The notes: generated by a model not told the origin, from the letters alone. A DNA stretch of 64,000 nt from Pseudomonas alliivorans (GCF_017826695.1 NZ_JAFFZW010000008.1:186001-250000); one strand, 5' to 3'; counted from the stretch's first letter, positions 17,408 to 26,250 are shown. Numbers and translations are program-made.

Positions 17408-18577
17408 TCAGCCTTCGCCGAGTTCCCGCATTACTTTGTAGAGCTCGGACTTAGCCTCGAAGCCGACGCCTGGAATATCCGGCAGGCCTACGTAACCGTT
17501 CTCGACGCGAATCCCGTCGGCAAAGCCGCCGAACGGCTGGAACACATCCGGATAAGACTCATTGCCGCCCAGGTGCAGGCCCGCTGCGATGTTCAGGGAC
17601 ATCTGGTGACCGCCATGCGGAACGACACGGCGCGATGACCAGCCCAGCTCCTCCATGACGTCCAGGGTGCGCATGTACTCCACCAGGCCGTACGACAGCG
17701 CGCAGTCGAACTGCACGTAGTCGCGATCAGGGCGCATGCCGCCATGACGCAGCAGGTTGCGGGCGTCCTGATGAGAGAACAGGTTTTCACCGGTCGCCAT
17801 CGGCAGTTCATAGTGGTTGGCAAGCTCGGCCTGCAGCGCGTAATCCAGCGGGTCACCCACTTCTTCGTACCAGAACAGGTTGTACTTCTTGATGGCTTCG
17901 GCGTACGCAATGGCGGTCCTGATGTCGAAGCGACCGTTGGCATCGACCGCCAGTCGACGACCGTCACCAACCACTTCCAGCACCGCCTCGATGCGACGAA
18001 TGTCCTCATCAAGCGGCACGGCACCGATCTTCATTTTTACGACGTCGTAGCCGCGATCCAGGTAGCTCTGCATCTCGGCCTTGAGTTTGGTCTGGTCCTT
18101 GCCTGGATAGTAATAACCACCTGCCGCGTAGACCCAGACCTTGTCGTCGGCGACGCCATCGCGATAGCGGTCAGCCAGCAGGCGATACAGCGGCTTGCCT
18201 TCGATCTTGGCAACGGCGTCCCAGACCGCCATGTCGATGGTGCCCACGGCCACGGAGCGCTCGCCATGCCCGCCTGGTTTTTCATTCGTCATCAGGGTTT
18301 TCCAGATGGCAAAAGGGTCGAGGTTGTCGCGCTCTTTATCGACCAGCGTCTCGGGATCCGCCTCGCTGATACGGGCCAGGAAACGGTCGCGCATCAACGC
18401 ACCCTGCCCATAGCGACCATTGGAGTTGAAGCCGTAACCAATCACCGGTTTGCCATCACGAATCACGTCAGTGATGACCGCGACAACCGAGCATGTCATC
18501 TTGGAAAAATCGATGTAGGCATTGGCAATGGGTGATGCGATGGAAACCGTTTTTTCACGAATTTCGACGATGCGCAT
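17408..18577 (-). CDS. tarD: D-tartrate dehydratase (enolase superfamily, mandelate racemase subgroup)
   Basis: Dehydrates D-tartrate to oxaloacetate with Mg2+. 389 residues, the same length as the characterised Bradyrhizobium TarD as I recall it, with shared stretches such as NAYIDFSKMT, GYGFNSNGRYGQG, NEKPGGHGERSVAVGTID and GENLFSHQDARNLLR. Visible active-site residues: the KMK motif with Lys183 as base, metal ligands Asp212, Glu238/239 and Glu264, and His321 in PHGGHQ, each one position before the known TarD residues (Lys184, His322). Followed by a DctA-like carrier and divergent from a LysR regulator: a compact tartrate utilisation unit. Tartrate is abundant in some plants, notably grape. 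Confidence 0.9.
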   Translation of the reverse strand: MRIVEIREKTVSIASPIANAYIDFSKMTCSVVAVITDVIRDGKPVIGYGFNSNGRYGQGALMRDRFLARISEADPETLVDKERDNLDPFAIWKTLMTNEKPGGHGERSVAVGTIDMAVWDAVAKIEGKPLYRLLADRYRDGVADDKVWVYAAGGYYYPGKDQTKLKAEMQSYLDRGYDVVKMKIGAVPLDEDIRRIEAVLEVVGDGRRLAVDANGRFDIRTAIAYAEAIKKYNLFWYEEVGDPLDYALQAELANHYELPMATGENLFSHQDARNLLRHGGMRPDRDYVQFDCALSYGLVEYMRTLDVMEELGWSSRRVVPHGGHQMSLNIAAGLHLGGNESYPDVFQPFGGFADGIRVENGYVGLPDIPGVGFEAKSELYKVMRELGEG

Positions 18578-18662
18578 GGGGAAGCGTCCTCTCTGATTGT
18601 TATCCCCGGAACCCCGGGTTGGTACGCCCGGACTGTAGGGCTGGACGCGAAATCGGGGCCAA

Positions 18663-18675
18663 TGCTATTAATGCA
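18663..18675. promoter_or_regulatory. Possible LysR-type binding site
   Basis: Near-palindrome TGCTATTAATGCA in the 125-bp divergent region between the tartrate dehydratase gene and the LysR regulator, about 28 bp upstream of the regulator start. Length and AT-rich centre fit a LysR T-N11-A type site, but this is a weak motif. Confidence 0.35.
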
Positions 18676-18702
18676 GCACCCTATGTGTACAAGGCATCAC
18701 CC

Positions 18703-19569
18703 ATGGAACTCGTGTGGCTGGAGGACTTCAACGCCCTTGCCGAGAGCGGAAATTTCTCACGTGCCGCCGATGCGCGGCATGTCACCCAGCCCGCGTTCAG
18801 CCGACGGATCAGGGCGCTGGAAAGCTGGGTTGGCGTCGAGTTGTTCGAACGCACGGCCCAGGGCGCGACGCTGACCGAAGCGGGTCAGAGCATGCTGGAC
18901 AACGCCCGCGAACTGACGCGAAGGCTCTACCAGATGCGCGCGGAGGTTAAGGAAGTCGCAGGCAAAGCCACCCGGACACTGCACTTTGCCGCCACGCACT
19001 CGCTGTCGTTCACCTTTTTCCCGGCCTGGATCAGACAAGTGGAAGACGGGGCGCCGATTGAAGGCATCAGGCTTCACTCCGACAACATGGCCGCGTGTGA
19101 GCAATTGCTGCTCAACGGCGAGGTGCAGTTCCTGATCTGCCATCAGTACCCCAACGTATTGCCCCGGTTCGACAGCAAGCAGTTCGAAAGCAAGGTGATC
19201 GGTTCCGATGCCCTGCTCGCCTTGCAATCCCCCGAGCTGAAGCCGGGCGAGCCTGTGCCTTTTCTGTCCTACACGGCAGAGTCGGGCCTGGGGCGGATCA
19301 TCGCCTCATACTTGCAGAACAACCCCGGTCACCCTGACCTGGAAACCGTTTTCAGCTCGCATTTGGCGGCCGTGCTGCTGTCGATGGCGCTACAGGCCAA
19401 GGGTGTTGCCTGGCTGCCTCTAAGTCTCGCGACACCTGAGTTGGCGTCGGGGCGTCTGACACAGAGCTCGATAGCCCTGCCAGACATCCAGACCGAAATC
19501 CGGATCTTCAGGGCATCGATTCCCCTGGGGGATTTTGCAGAGAAGTTCTGGGCGGGGCTTCAGGATTGA
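18703..19569 (+). CDS. LysR-family regulator of the tartrate genes
   Basis: 288 residues. N-terminal winged helix (WLEDFNALAESGNFSRAADARHVTQPAFSRRIRALE, residues about 5-40, written here as the standard LysR HTH), coiled linker about 60-88, then a periplasmic-binding-like effector domain. Divergent to the tartrate dehydratase gene with 125 bp between, the classic arrangement for a LysR activator of the neighbouring operon; tartrate is the likely co-inducer. The ATG at 18703 puts the HTH at the family's usual position; a long upstream extension of the frame was discarded. Confidence 0.88.
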   Translation: MELVWLEDFNALAESGNFSRAADARHVTQPAFSRRIRALESWVGVELFERTAQGATLTEAGQSMLDNARELTRRLYQMRAEVKEVAGKATRTLHFAATHSLSFTFFPAWIRQVEDGAPIEGIRLHSDNMAACEQLLLNGEVQFLICHQYPNVLPRFDSKQFESKVIGSDALLALQSPELKPGEPVPFLSYTAESGLGRIIASYLQNNPGHPDLETVFSSHLAAVLLSMALQAKGVAWLPLSLATPELASGRLTQSSIALPDIQTEIRIFRASIPLGDFAEKFWAGLQD

Positions 19570-19635
19570 TCGGGCGAGCCACACCGAAGAACCCGCACGT
19601 CACTGAAGAAAGACGAAACCTGTGAGAGGCCCCGG

Positions 19636-20289
19636 TCACGACCACTCCAGCACCGGCCAGCCGTGCTCCTGCGCATACGCCCGCAGCGTCGGGTCCGGGT
19701 TCACGGTCATGGGGTTGTCGACCAGCTTCAGCAGCGGAAGGTCGTTCCTGGAGTCCGAGTAAAAGAATGCGCCTTCAAGCATTTCGTCCTGTGCTCTGAG
19801 CCACTCGCTCAGGCGCAGCACCTTGCCTTCGCGGTAAGTCAGGATTCCCTCGGTGAGACCGGTGAACTGACCGTCCTCCACTTCCAGATCGATGGCCAAT
19901 ACCTCGTCGATACCCAGATGCGCGGCAACAGGCGAGACGATATGCAAGCCTGTCGCTGAAATGACCAATAGCCGGTCACCCGCCGCCTTATGCCTGGTGA
20001 TGGCCTGACGGGCCTCCTGATACACAAGCGGCTCGATGACGGCCTCGATGAAGTGCGCGACGGCCTCGGCCACCTCCTCCACAGTACGCCCGGCCATTGG
20101 TGCGAGGCTGAACGCCATGTATTCCTCCATGGCCAGTTTGCCTTGGCTGTAGGCGTTCATCAGTTCCTGGTCGAGGCTGAGAAACGCTTCGTCCTCCACC
20201 CAACCCAGCCGCACCATTTCCCGGCTCCAGAGGCTGGCACTGTCGCCATGAATCAAGGTGTCATCCAGATCAAAAATCGCTAAAGCCAT
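19636..20289 (-). CDS. HAD-IB family phosphatase (SerB-like)
   Basis: 217-residue haloacid dehalogenase superfamily phosphatase, subfamily IB. Motif I FDLDDTLIHGD (nucleophile Asp7, acid/base Asp9), helical cap about residues 20-90, motif II LLVISATG (about 108-115), motif III Lys in YREGKVLRL (about 155), motif IV YSDSRNDLPLL (about 177-187). It removes phosphate from a small molecule; related proteins include phosphoserine and phosphoethanolamine/phosphocholine phosphatases. Last gene of an eight-gene minus-strand cluster containing two choline-kinase-like phosphotransferases, 63 bp behind the SSS symporter with a strong hairpin between. Substrate unknown; a phosphorylated amino alcohol is a reasonable guess from context. 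Confidence 0.85.
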   Translation of the reverse strand: MALAIFDLDDTLIHGDSASLWSREMVRLGWVEDEAFLSLDQELMNAYSQGKLAMEEYMAFSLAPMAGRTVEEVAEAVAHFIEAVIEPLVYQEARQAITRHKAAGDRLLVISATGLHIVSPVAAHLGIDEVLAIDLEVEDGQFTGLTEGILTYREGKVLRLSEWLRAQDEMLEGAFFYSDSRNDLPLLKLVDNPMTVNPDPTLRAYAQEHGWPVLEWS

Positions 20290-20324
20290 CGGGGTCTTCT
20301 CAACAGTTGAACTGCGCTGAACGA

Positions 20325-20345
20325 GCGCGCCCGAAACGGGCGCGC
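20325..20345. repeat. Strong GC hairpin between symporter and HAD phosphatase genes
   Basis: Perfect 9-bp stem GCGCGCCCG-AAA-CGGGCGCGC with a 3-nt loop. No U tract follows in either direction, so it may stabilise or separate mRNA segments rather than terminate. Confidence 0.6.
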
Positions 20346-20352
20346 GCCTGTA

Positions 20353-21882
20353 TCAATTCATGGCCGGAAAGGCGTTGATCGCCCTGGGAGCTGGCGCTGC
20401 AATCGCGAACAGATCATCGACCCGCTTCACTTCAGCGGCACTGGGCTTGATGGCGAATGCACACGCGACGAAAATCAATGCGTTGAAGATCAGCCCGATG
20501 ATCCCGCTGGTCAGGGAACCCAATTGTGGGATGTCGTCCGGGTAAATCGTCGTCAGCACGATGGCCACGAAGATGCCCACGAGCATGCCGGCAATCGCGC
20601 CCTGTTTATTGCCTCGGCGGGAGAAGATGCCGAAGAACAGCGGCACGGCCAACTGGATGATGCCCTGATAGGAAATCTGCGCCAGCAACTGAAGTCGGGC
20701 GTAGTCGAAGGTCAGGTAGGCCAATACCGACGCAGCACTGATGAACACCACCATGCCCACCTTGGCGAGAATGGTCTTCTGCCGGTCGGTTCGTGGTTTG
20801 TTCCAGGTCGCCAGGTCATTGGCGAACTGCGTGCCGCAGACTTGTACGCAGCCATCCACATGGCCGATGCTGGCGGCCAGCACGATCACGATGGCGACCG
20901 CCAACAGCCACGGCCCGCCAATGTCGAACAGCGACAGGAACCAGCCATGCTGTGGATGCGCGGCGACATTCGGGTCCTGACTGATCGCGGCGGCGAACAG
21001 CATCAGAATCCCGTAGAAGCCTGCGACCAGCAGAATGGTGACCAGCGTGCCCTTTTTCACAGACCGCACGCCGCTGGCGGTGTAGATACGCTGGAAGCTC
21101 ATCGGCCAGCACATCGAACCGATCACGCCAGTGAAGATCAGGCTGAACATGTAAAGCGGGCCGTAGGTGCTGCCTGCGCCGCCCGGAATCACCAGCATGC
21201 TGGCGGGCAATTGCGCAAGGTTGGAAAACGACGCCTGATCACCGAACAGCAGCAGAACGCAAAGCGCGGCGCAGAGTACGTAAGCGATCAGCCCCTGATA
21301 CATGTCGGTCATGATCAGCCCGCGCATGCCCATGCTCACGGTCCAGTACTGCCGAATCAGGATCACCACGACGCCGACCGTCAGGCAGGTCGTCACGCCC
21401 CAGCGCCCGAAGCTGGCGAACTGAAACAGTGTGGCCAGCGCCTGAATGCCCATCACCACCCACGGGAACACCGAGATGATGCCGATGATCGAGGCGATGC
21501 GTTTCACCGCCGGGCTGTCGAAGCGCATGCCCAGCAGATCGGGCTGTGTGGTGAGGTTGAAGCGTTTGCCCCAGGTCCAGGCGCGGTTGGCCATCAGGTA
21601 CATGGCGGTGACCCCGAGGGTCGCATACACCATGCCGTAAAAGCCCAGCGCACCGCCCACCGAAAGGGCGAAGAACGCCGTGAACGTTGCGCCAGGCCAC
21701 CACGAATTGGTGTAGCACATGGCGATGTACCACGGCCCGTAGGAACGGCCGCCCACCGCGTAGTCGGAAAACGAGTCACTCTTGCGATTGGTGGCGTACA
21801 GCACGCCGATCATCCCGGCCAGAAACAGGCTGATGAGCCCGAAGGTTATGTACAGATCCGAATTGACGAGTGTGCTGATCAT
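20353..21882 (-). CDS. Sodium:solute symporter (SSS family)
   Basis: 509-residue transporter with about 13 hydrophobic segments. The N-terminus DLYITFGLISLFLAGMIGV is followed by the SSS-type motif SDYAVGGRSYGPWYIAMCY in TM2 and the TM3 region TNSWWPGATFTAFFALSVGG. The central ASIGHVDGCVQVCGTQFANDL segment corresponds to the sodium-site helix of the family. It begins inside the stop codon of the DUF3311 gene (ATGA overlap), so the two are translationally coupled. Substrate unknown; SSS members carry sugars, amino acids, choline, pantothenate, urea and organic acids. Genomic context (amidase, carbamoylase, choline-kinase-like enzymes) suggests an amide or amino-alcohol solute. Confidence 0.88.
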   Translation of the reverse strand: MISTLVNSDLYITFGLISLFLAGMIGVLYATNRKSDSFSDYAVGGRSYGPWYIAMCYTNSWWPGATFTAFFALSVGGALGFYGMVYATLGVTAMYLMANRAWTWGKRFNLTTQPDLLGMRFDSPAVKRIASIIGIISVFPWVVMGIQALATLFQFASFGRWGVTTCLTVGVVVILIRQYWTVSMGMRGLIMTDMYQGLIAYVLCAALCVLLLFGDQASFSNLAQLPASMLVIPGGAGSTYGPLYMFSLIFTGVIGSMCWPMSFQRIYTASGVRSVKKGTLVTILLVAGFYGILMLFAAAISQDPNVAAHPQHGWFLSLFDIGGPWLLAVAIVIVLAASIGHVDGCVQVCGTQFANDLATWNKPRTDRQKTILAKVGMVVFISAASVLAYLTFDYARLQLLAQISYQGIIQLAVPLFFGIFSRRGNKQGAIAGMLVGIFVAIVLTTIYPDDIPQLGSLTSGIIGLIFNALIFVACAFAIKPSAAEVKRVDDLFAIAAPAPRAINAFPAMN

Positions 21883-22136
21883 TGTGCGTCCCCGTCTTCA
21901 GGAATCTCGCCACTGGCGGACTCGACCATATAAAGCACCCAAAGGCCGAGCCCCATCAGCGCCGCGTTCAGAATCCAGTAAAAGATCGGCAACGGAATAC
22001 CCAGCACGATGACCGTACTGCCACTGACCTGAAGATAAAACGGCGGGAACAGCGCCATCATCAACAAGGCAAAAAAGTACACGCCGAACACGAGCGTTTT
22101 CACACGCCCAGGCTGCGCAATCGAAACAGTCGTCAT
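21879..22136 (-). CDS. DUF3311-like small membrane protein
   Basis: 85 residues with two transmembrane helices (about 14-32 and 48-68) separated by a short loop containing LGIPLPIFYW. This resembles DUF3311 proteins, which are commonly encoded directly before SSS permeases and may be an accessory subunit. It overlaps the symporter gene by 4 bp (ATGA), supporting a stoichiometric partner role. Confidence 0.75.
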   Translation of the reverse strand: MTTVSIAQPGRVKTLVFGVYFFALLMMALFPPFYLQVSGSTVIVLGIPLPIFYWILNAALMGLGLWVLYMVESASGEIPEDGDAQ

Positions 22137-22252
22137 GGAAGACTCCTTGAATTTTGGATCTTGCGATTAATCGATCAAGTAAAACTCAAGCAGTAGAAGA
22201 GTTGCCGCCGATAGCCCGATCTTGTGGTTGTCGGGTCTTGTAATACGCAGGT

Positions 22253-23167
22253 TCAGACCTGTCTGAGCCAGGTTTCCCAGCGCGGATCGTTGATTGCGTT
22301 GCGCGCCCTCATTTGTTTCCAGGCACCGTATTTGTAGAAGTCGAAGTCCAGTTGCGACACGGCATGCTGCACCATTGCCCAGGTCGACCATTTGATATCC
22401 GCCAGCGCTTTATTGACCTTGATCCGGGCCAGCGTCCGGGTGTCGACGCGGCCGAAATAGTCTTCGACCAATTCAAGTTCCACCTCGTCGGTGAAGAACA
22501 TTTCGCCAAACCAGAGCGCCAACTCGTAGTGCCGATCGTTATTGGACGCGTATTCGAAATCGACCAGCCTGACGTGCTGCCGGTCGTTGAGCATGAAGTT
22601 ACCGGCCAGCGTGTCATTCATGCACGGCGCCAGATCGATGCCTGAGGCCTGCAATGCAGATTTCGCCCTCTCGTATTGCAGGGATAACCAGGCACCGTCC
22701 TGGGGTTTCAAGGCGTTGAGTTCAGCCACCTGAGTCTGGTGTTCGGCAATCATGTCGAACACCGTCTTGGTCTGACACAGCAGCGCCTGATCATTGAATG
22801 CCTTGAGCCCGAGCAGTGCGTTATGGCGTACATCACGCTGCAGAAAATCGAGGTTCGACGACGCCCGCCAGCCTTCCATGAACTCGAACACTTCGACGCC
22901 GAACTCTTCCAGAAACGCAAACACCGGCGCGCCGTATCCTGTCGCCGCTGCGGCGACACTGGCGTCGTGAGCCGTGCGGCGATCAATGAACATCTCGGTC
23001 CCGGCACCCGGAATCTTGAAGAAATACGCGGTATCGGCGCCCTCGACTTCGACACGCCAGTTGGTGTTGGAAATGCCGCCGCTGACCGGCCTGTACGTGA
23101 TCCGCTTGCCGCGCCACTGGCTGATGCTGGACACCGCCGCTTCAAGTTGCTGTTCATGAATATTCAT
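22253..23167 (-). CDS. Choline/aminoglycoside kinase-like phosphotransferase, copy 1 (altered catalytic loop)
   Basis: 304 residues, APH/choline kinase fold. An N-terminal nucleotide loop GGISNTNW (about 27-34) is typical of choline/thiamine-kinase-like enzymes. The catalytic loop reads MNDTLAGNFML (about 182-192) where the family has HxDxxxxN: the Asp and Asn are kept but the leading His is Met. The metal motif LVDFEY follows. The downstream ATG (MNIHEQQ) was chosen because GGGAGAGG lies immediately before it; a start 7 codons earlier overlaps the previous stop. The C-terminus DPRWETWLRQV closely resembles DPRLESWLRQV of the next upstream gene, so the two are paralogues. The substrate is presumably an alcohol on a small amine; unknown. 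Confidence 0.8.
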   Translation of the reverse strand: MNIHEQQLEAAVSSISQWRGKRITYRPVSGGISNTNWRVEVEGADTAYFFKIPGAGTEMFIDRRTAHDASVAAAATGYGAPVFAFLEEFGVEVFEFMEGWRASSNLDFLQRDVRHNALLGLKAFNDQALLCQTKTVFDMIAEHQTQVAELNALKPQDGAWLSLQYERAKSALQASGIDLAPCMNDTLAGNFMLNDRQHVRLVDFEYASNNDRHYELALWFGEMFFTDEVELELVEDYFGRVDTRTLARIKVNKALADIKWSTWAMVQHAVSQLDFDFYKYGAWKQMRARNAINDPRWETWLRQV

Positions 23168-23184
23168 GGCCTCTCCCAACACGT

Positions 23185-24141
23185 TCATGCGCGCGACTCC
23201 TCAACCTGACGCAGCCAACTCTCCAGACGTGGATCCCGGGTGCTCTGCAAACAGCGCAAAAAGGTCCATTGCCCGAGCTTGGAAAACTCGAGCGACCGGG
23301 AAGACACCGTGCCCGCCCAAAACCCCCACAGCGTCCAGTACCAGTCGTTGATCAGCGCATACAGACGGCAGACGGCGTAATCCACTTCAAGGCATTCTCC
23401 TGCCCACGCTTCGATGCCTTCGCGCCACTGCGCCTCGAACGAAAACAGCTCGTTCAAGGTAATGGCGACGTCGTACCAGGCATCCATGCAACCGCCGTAA
23501 TCAAAGTCGACCAGCTTCAGACTCCCGTCCCGCGCCACCATGACGTTGCTGGTAACGCCATCGCCGTGAATCGGCACCGCATGAAAAGGCCGGTTTTGCA
23601 GTGCATCCCAGGCCATGTTGACGCATCGGTCGATCCACGCGTGCTCTGGCGGCAACACAACCCGATCCCGCGTGCACAACACGCGCAGGCGTTGCAGATC
23701 ATCCATCGGCGAGCGAATGGAATCCGGCACTGCGCCTGAATGAACCGTGCGTTTCAGATCCCATAACCGCTCAAGCCGCCCCGGCGCGATGAGCTCGTCC
23801 AGCCGGGCACAGCGCCAGTCTGTCGGACTCAGCGATTCGAAAATCAGCACGCCGCTGGCGCTGTCTGCACTGATCAGGCGAGGTGCTGCTCCGCTCAGAC
23901 CGGCACACTCGCTGGCCTGCACACTGCGCTCGACATCAATCAAGGGTGTCATGTCCGCCTGCAACACCTTTGCGTACCAGGCGGTCTGGCCGTCAGTGAC
24001 GTGATAACCCAGCCACTCGGTGGCCAGCCTGGACGGCGAGGCAATGCCCGACGGTCCGTCCTGTACATTCAGGTTGTCGCCTAACCCCGCTTCCGATAAT
24101 GCACTGTGAAGACGATCCAGCGGTGCGCGCTCTTTGAACAT
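23185..24141 (-). CDS. Choline/aminoglycoside kinase-like phosphotransferase, copy 2
   Basis: 318 residues, same fold as the downstream paralogue but with a canonical catalytic loop IHGDGVTSNVMV (about 192-203: His, Asp and Asn all present) and metal motif LVDFDYGG. The N-terminal nucleotide loop is less conserved (DGPSGIASPSRL). GAGGG precedes the ATG, and the gene begins 9 bp after the M20 hydrolase stop. Its end overlaps the upstream ATG of copy 1. This copy is likely the active kinase; copy 1 may have a different substrate or form a heteromer. Function inferred only at family level. Confidence 0.8.
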   Translation of the reverse strand: MFKERAPLDRLHSALSEAGLGDNLNVQDGPSGIASPSRLATEWLGYHVTDGQTAWYAKVLQADMTPLIDVERSVQASECAGLSGAAPRLISADSASGVLIFESLSPTDWRCARLDELIAPGRLERLWDLKRTVHSGAVPDSIRSPMDDLQRLRVLCTRDRVVLPPEHAWIDRCVNMAWDALQNRPFHAVPIHGDGVTSNVMVARDGSLKLVDFDYGGCMDAWYDVAITLNELFSFEAQWREGIEAWAGECLEVDYAVCRLYALINDWYWTLWGFWAGTVSSRSLEFSKLGQWTFLRCLQSTRDPRLESWLRQVEESRA

Positions 24142-24150
24142 GGTCTGCCC

Positions 24151-25431
24151 TCAGCGAAAGGAATCCGGCGCCGTGCAGGCGCGATGAAGCAAGGCAGTCA
24201 GCATTTTCAAACCGTTGTGCATGTCCTCGTCGCTGGTGTACTCGGCTTCGTTGTGCGAAAGGCCGTTACGACTGGGGATGAACAACAGGCAGACCGGGTA
24301 TTTGCTGTTCATGCTGATCGCATCGTGACCGGCCACGGTTGCGCTGTCGGTGATAGGCAGCCCCAATTCGTTCGCCACTGCATGTGCCAGTTCGGCGAAG
24401 CCGTCAGGAAGCACACCGGGAGCGCGCAGTACGCTGCTTTCGATTTCGAAACGGGTCTGGGTCCGGTCGGCGATCTCATGCAATGTGGCGTCCAGGCGCT
24501 CGGCAGCGGCACGCAGCAGTTCAGTGTCTCGCGAGCGATGTTCCGCCAGCAGCGACACGCGGGACGGCACCACGTTGGGCGAGTTCGGCCAGATTTCCAC
24601 GCGGCCCACCGAACTGTGCATCTGCAACCCATGCAAGTCGGCTTCCGCACGAACCGCGACGATGGCATGTGCGGCAGCAAGCATTGCGTCGCGGCGCGCG
24701 GCCATGGGCGTTGGCCCGGTATGGTTCTGCTCGCCGTCGAAACGAATGCGTTGTTTCAACGCGGCCCAGGTTTCCCTGACAACACCGATCGCCAGCTTGC
24801 GGCTCTCCAGCGCGGTGCTCTGCTCGACATGAATTTCCACATAGCCCGCAATGTCGAGGTCGACCGGGCCGTTGCCCAGATAACCGATATCCTGCAAGGC
24901 CTGCCTGAGGCTGATGCCGTCGCCATCGCAACTGTTCCAGGCGTCCTCAAGACTCAGCGAGGCGGTGAACACGCCGCTGCCGATCAGGCTCGGCTGGAAG
25001 CGTGCGCCCTCTTCGTTGGTCCAGTTCACGACAGCAAGATTGCAGGCCGGCTTTTCTCCGCGCTCCCGCATCTGTCGCCCGAGGCTGGCAACCGCCACAG
25101 CACCGGCGAGTACGCCGTATACGCCATCGAATCGACCGGCACTTGGCTGGCTGTCCAGGTGCGAACCGCACACCACATACGGCGCATGTGGGTCGAAGGT
25201 CATCAGGCCAAAAATATTGCCCACGGAGTCGATGCGAACCTCAAAGTCATGCGTTCTGAGCCAGTCGCAGAACAGGTCGCGAACCTGACCGTCCTCGACT
25301 GATGCAGCGAGCCGATGCAAACCACCCGCCGGTGTCGCACCAATGGCCGAGCTCTCTGCGAACAGCGCTTCGAACCGGGCATGGTCGGCTGCATCTGGCG
25401 TCAGCAAGTCATGCGTACAGGATGTCGACAT
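24151..25431 (-). CDS. M20-family Zn hydrolase, N-carbamoyl amino acid / allantoate amidohydrolase-like
   Basis: 426 residues of the AllC/HyuC branch of the M20 peptidase family, hydrolysing an N-carbamoyl or ureido bond. Metal-ligand motifs: GSHLDSQPSAGRFDGVYG (about 83-100, His and Asp), NWTNEEGARF (about 125-134, bridging Glu-Glu), EIHVEQ (about 192-197, His), and late GLSHNEAEYT (His, C-terminal). The dimerisation/lid domain lies about 210-330 and includes HTGPTPM. GGAGAGAG precedes the chosen ATG at 25431; translation starts inside the last codons of the DeoR gene (23-bp overlap). Part of the eight-gene cluster. Possible products are an amine or amino acid plus CO2 and ammonia. Substrate not deducible. 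Confidence 0.87.
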   Translation of the reverse strand: MSTSCTHDLLTPDAADHARFEALFAESSAIGATPAGGLHRLAASVEDGQVRDLFCDWLRTHDFEVRIDSVGNIFGLMTFDPHAPYVVCGSHLDSQPSAGRFDGVYGVLAGAVAVASLGRQMRERGEKPACNLAVVNWTNEEGARFQPSLIGSGVFTASLSLEDAWNSCDGDGISLRQALQDIGYLGNGPVDLDIAGYVEIHVEQSTALESRKLAIGVVRETWAALKQRIRFDGEQNHTGPTPMAARRDAMLAAAHAIVAVRAEADLHGLQMHSSVGRVEIWPNSPNVVPSRVSLLAEHRSRDTELLRAAAERLDATLHEIADRTQTRFEIESSVLRAPGVLPDGFAELAHAVANELGLPITDSATVAGHDAISMNSKYPVCLLFIPSRNGLSHNEAEYTSDEDMHNGLKMLTALLHRACTAPDSFR

Positions 25432-26167
25432 CATCTCTCTCCAGGCGAGCCGTAAACTCAGCCGATAGCGGACGGTTCGTGACCAGGGTTGTGATTGCAC
25501 TGAACGGCAGGGTGTTAACAAAAATCCGGTGACCGAACTTGCCGTCGTCGGCGAGGATCACACGCTGCCGGGAATGCTTGACCAGCGTGCGCCGCAACAT
25601 GGCTTCCGGCTCGTGGTAATCCATCAGGCCTTGTTCGAGATCGATGGCGCCGATGCCCATGAACGCGATGTCGTAATTGAACTGGCTGGCGAACGCCAGC
25701 GTGTGCGGGCCGATCAATGCGTTGTCGTTGCGGCGCACGTCTCCGGGAGCGACCAGTACCTGGTTGTCGCTTTGATGGGTCACCACCTGCGCGATGTCCA
25801 GCGAGTTGGTGATGATCCTCAAGCGGCTGAATCGGGACAGCGTTTGCGCCAGTGCGAGCGTCGAGGTGCCGGTGTCCAGAAACAGCACCATGCCATCAGC
25901 AATCAAGCCTGCCGCCTTATTGGCGATACTCGCCTTGGCTTGCGGTTTCATGCGACTGCGAACCTGCAACGGCGGCTCGTCATTCAACTGCGGCAGAATC
26001 GCTCCGCCGTGGATGCGCCGCAGCTTGCCCATCTCTTCCAGATACTTGAAGTCGCGGCGAATGGTCTCTTCCGACACATAAAGCGACTGTGCGAGCTCGG
26101 ACGCCTTGACTCGCTGTTGCTGGGCCAACAGGCGCATGATTTCGTCCAGACGAGGCTGATTGAGCAT
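25409..26167 (-). CDS. DeoR/GlpR-family repressor of the unknown catabolic cluster
   Basis: 252 residues. N-terminal HTH (MLNQPRLDEIMRLL, then VKASELAQSLYVSEETIRRD, about 15-40) and a C-terminal DeoR sensor domain with the sugar-phosphate-isomerase-like fold (FLDTGTSTLALAQ, NSLDIAQVV, GAIDLEQGLMDY, VILADDGKFG). DeoR regulators usually sense a phosphorylated intermediate, which fits the kinases in the cluster. The ATG at 26167 gives the standard family length; an alternative ATG at 26254 overlaps the amidase stop (ATGA) and would add 29 residues, so translational coupling is possible. Confidence 0.85.
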   Translation of the reverse strand: MLNQPRLDEIMRLLAQQQRVKASELAQSLYVSEETIRRDFKYLEEMGKLRRIHGGAILPQLNDEPPLQVRSRMKPQAKASIANKAAGLIADGMVLFLDTGTSTLALAQTLSRFSRLRIITNSLDIAQVVTHQSDNQVLVAPGDVRRNDNALIGPHTLAFASQFNYDIAFMGIGAIDLEQGLMDYHEPEAMLRRTLVKHSRQRVILADDGKFGHRIFVNTLPFSAITTLVTNRPLSAEFTARLERDDVDILYA

Positions 26168-26250
26168 GGGGCTGACATTCCGTTGTGAAGAAAGGCGTTC
26201 AGTGTACCCATCTGTCTTCAGCTGCTGATGGCTGCTCATGTCGGGCGTGC

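Noticed and set aside
20524..21933. 469-residue plus-strand frame opposite the SSS symporter
   Set aside because: Antisense shadow rich in His, Gln and Arg; the symporter on the minus strand is coupled to its neighbours and has clear transmembrane segments.
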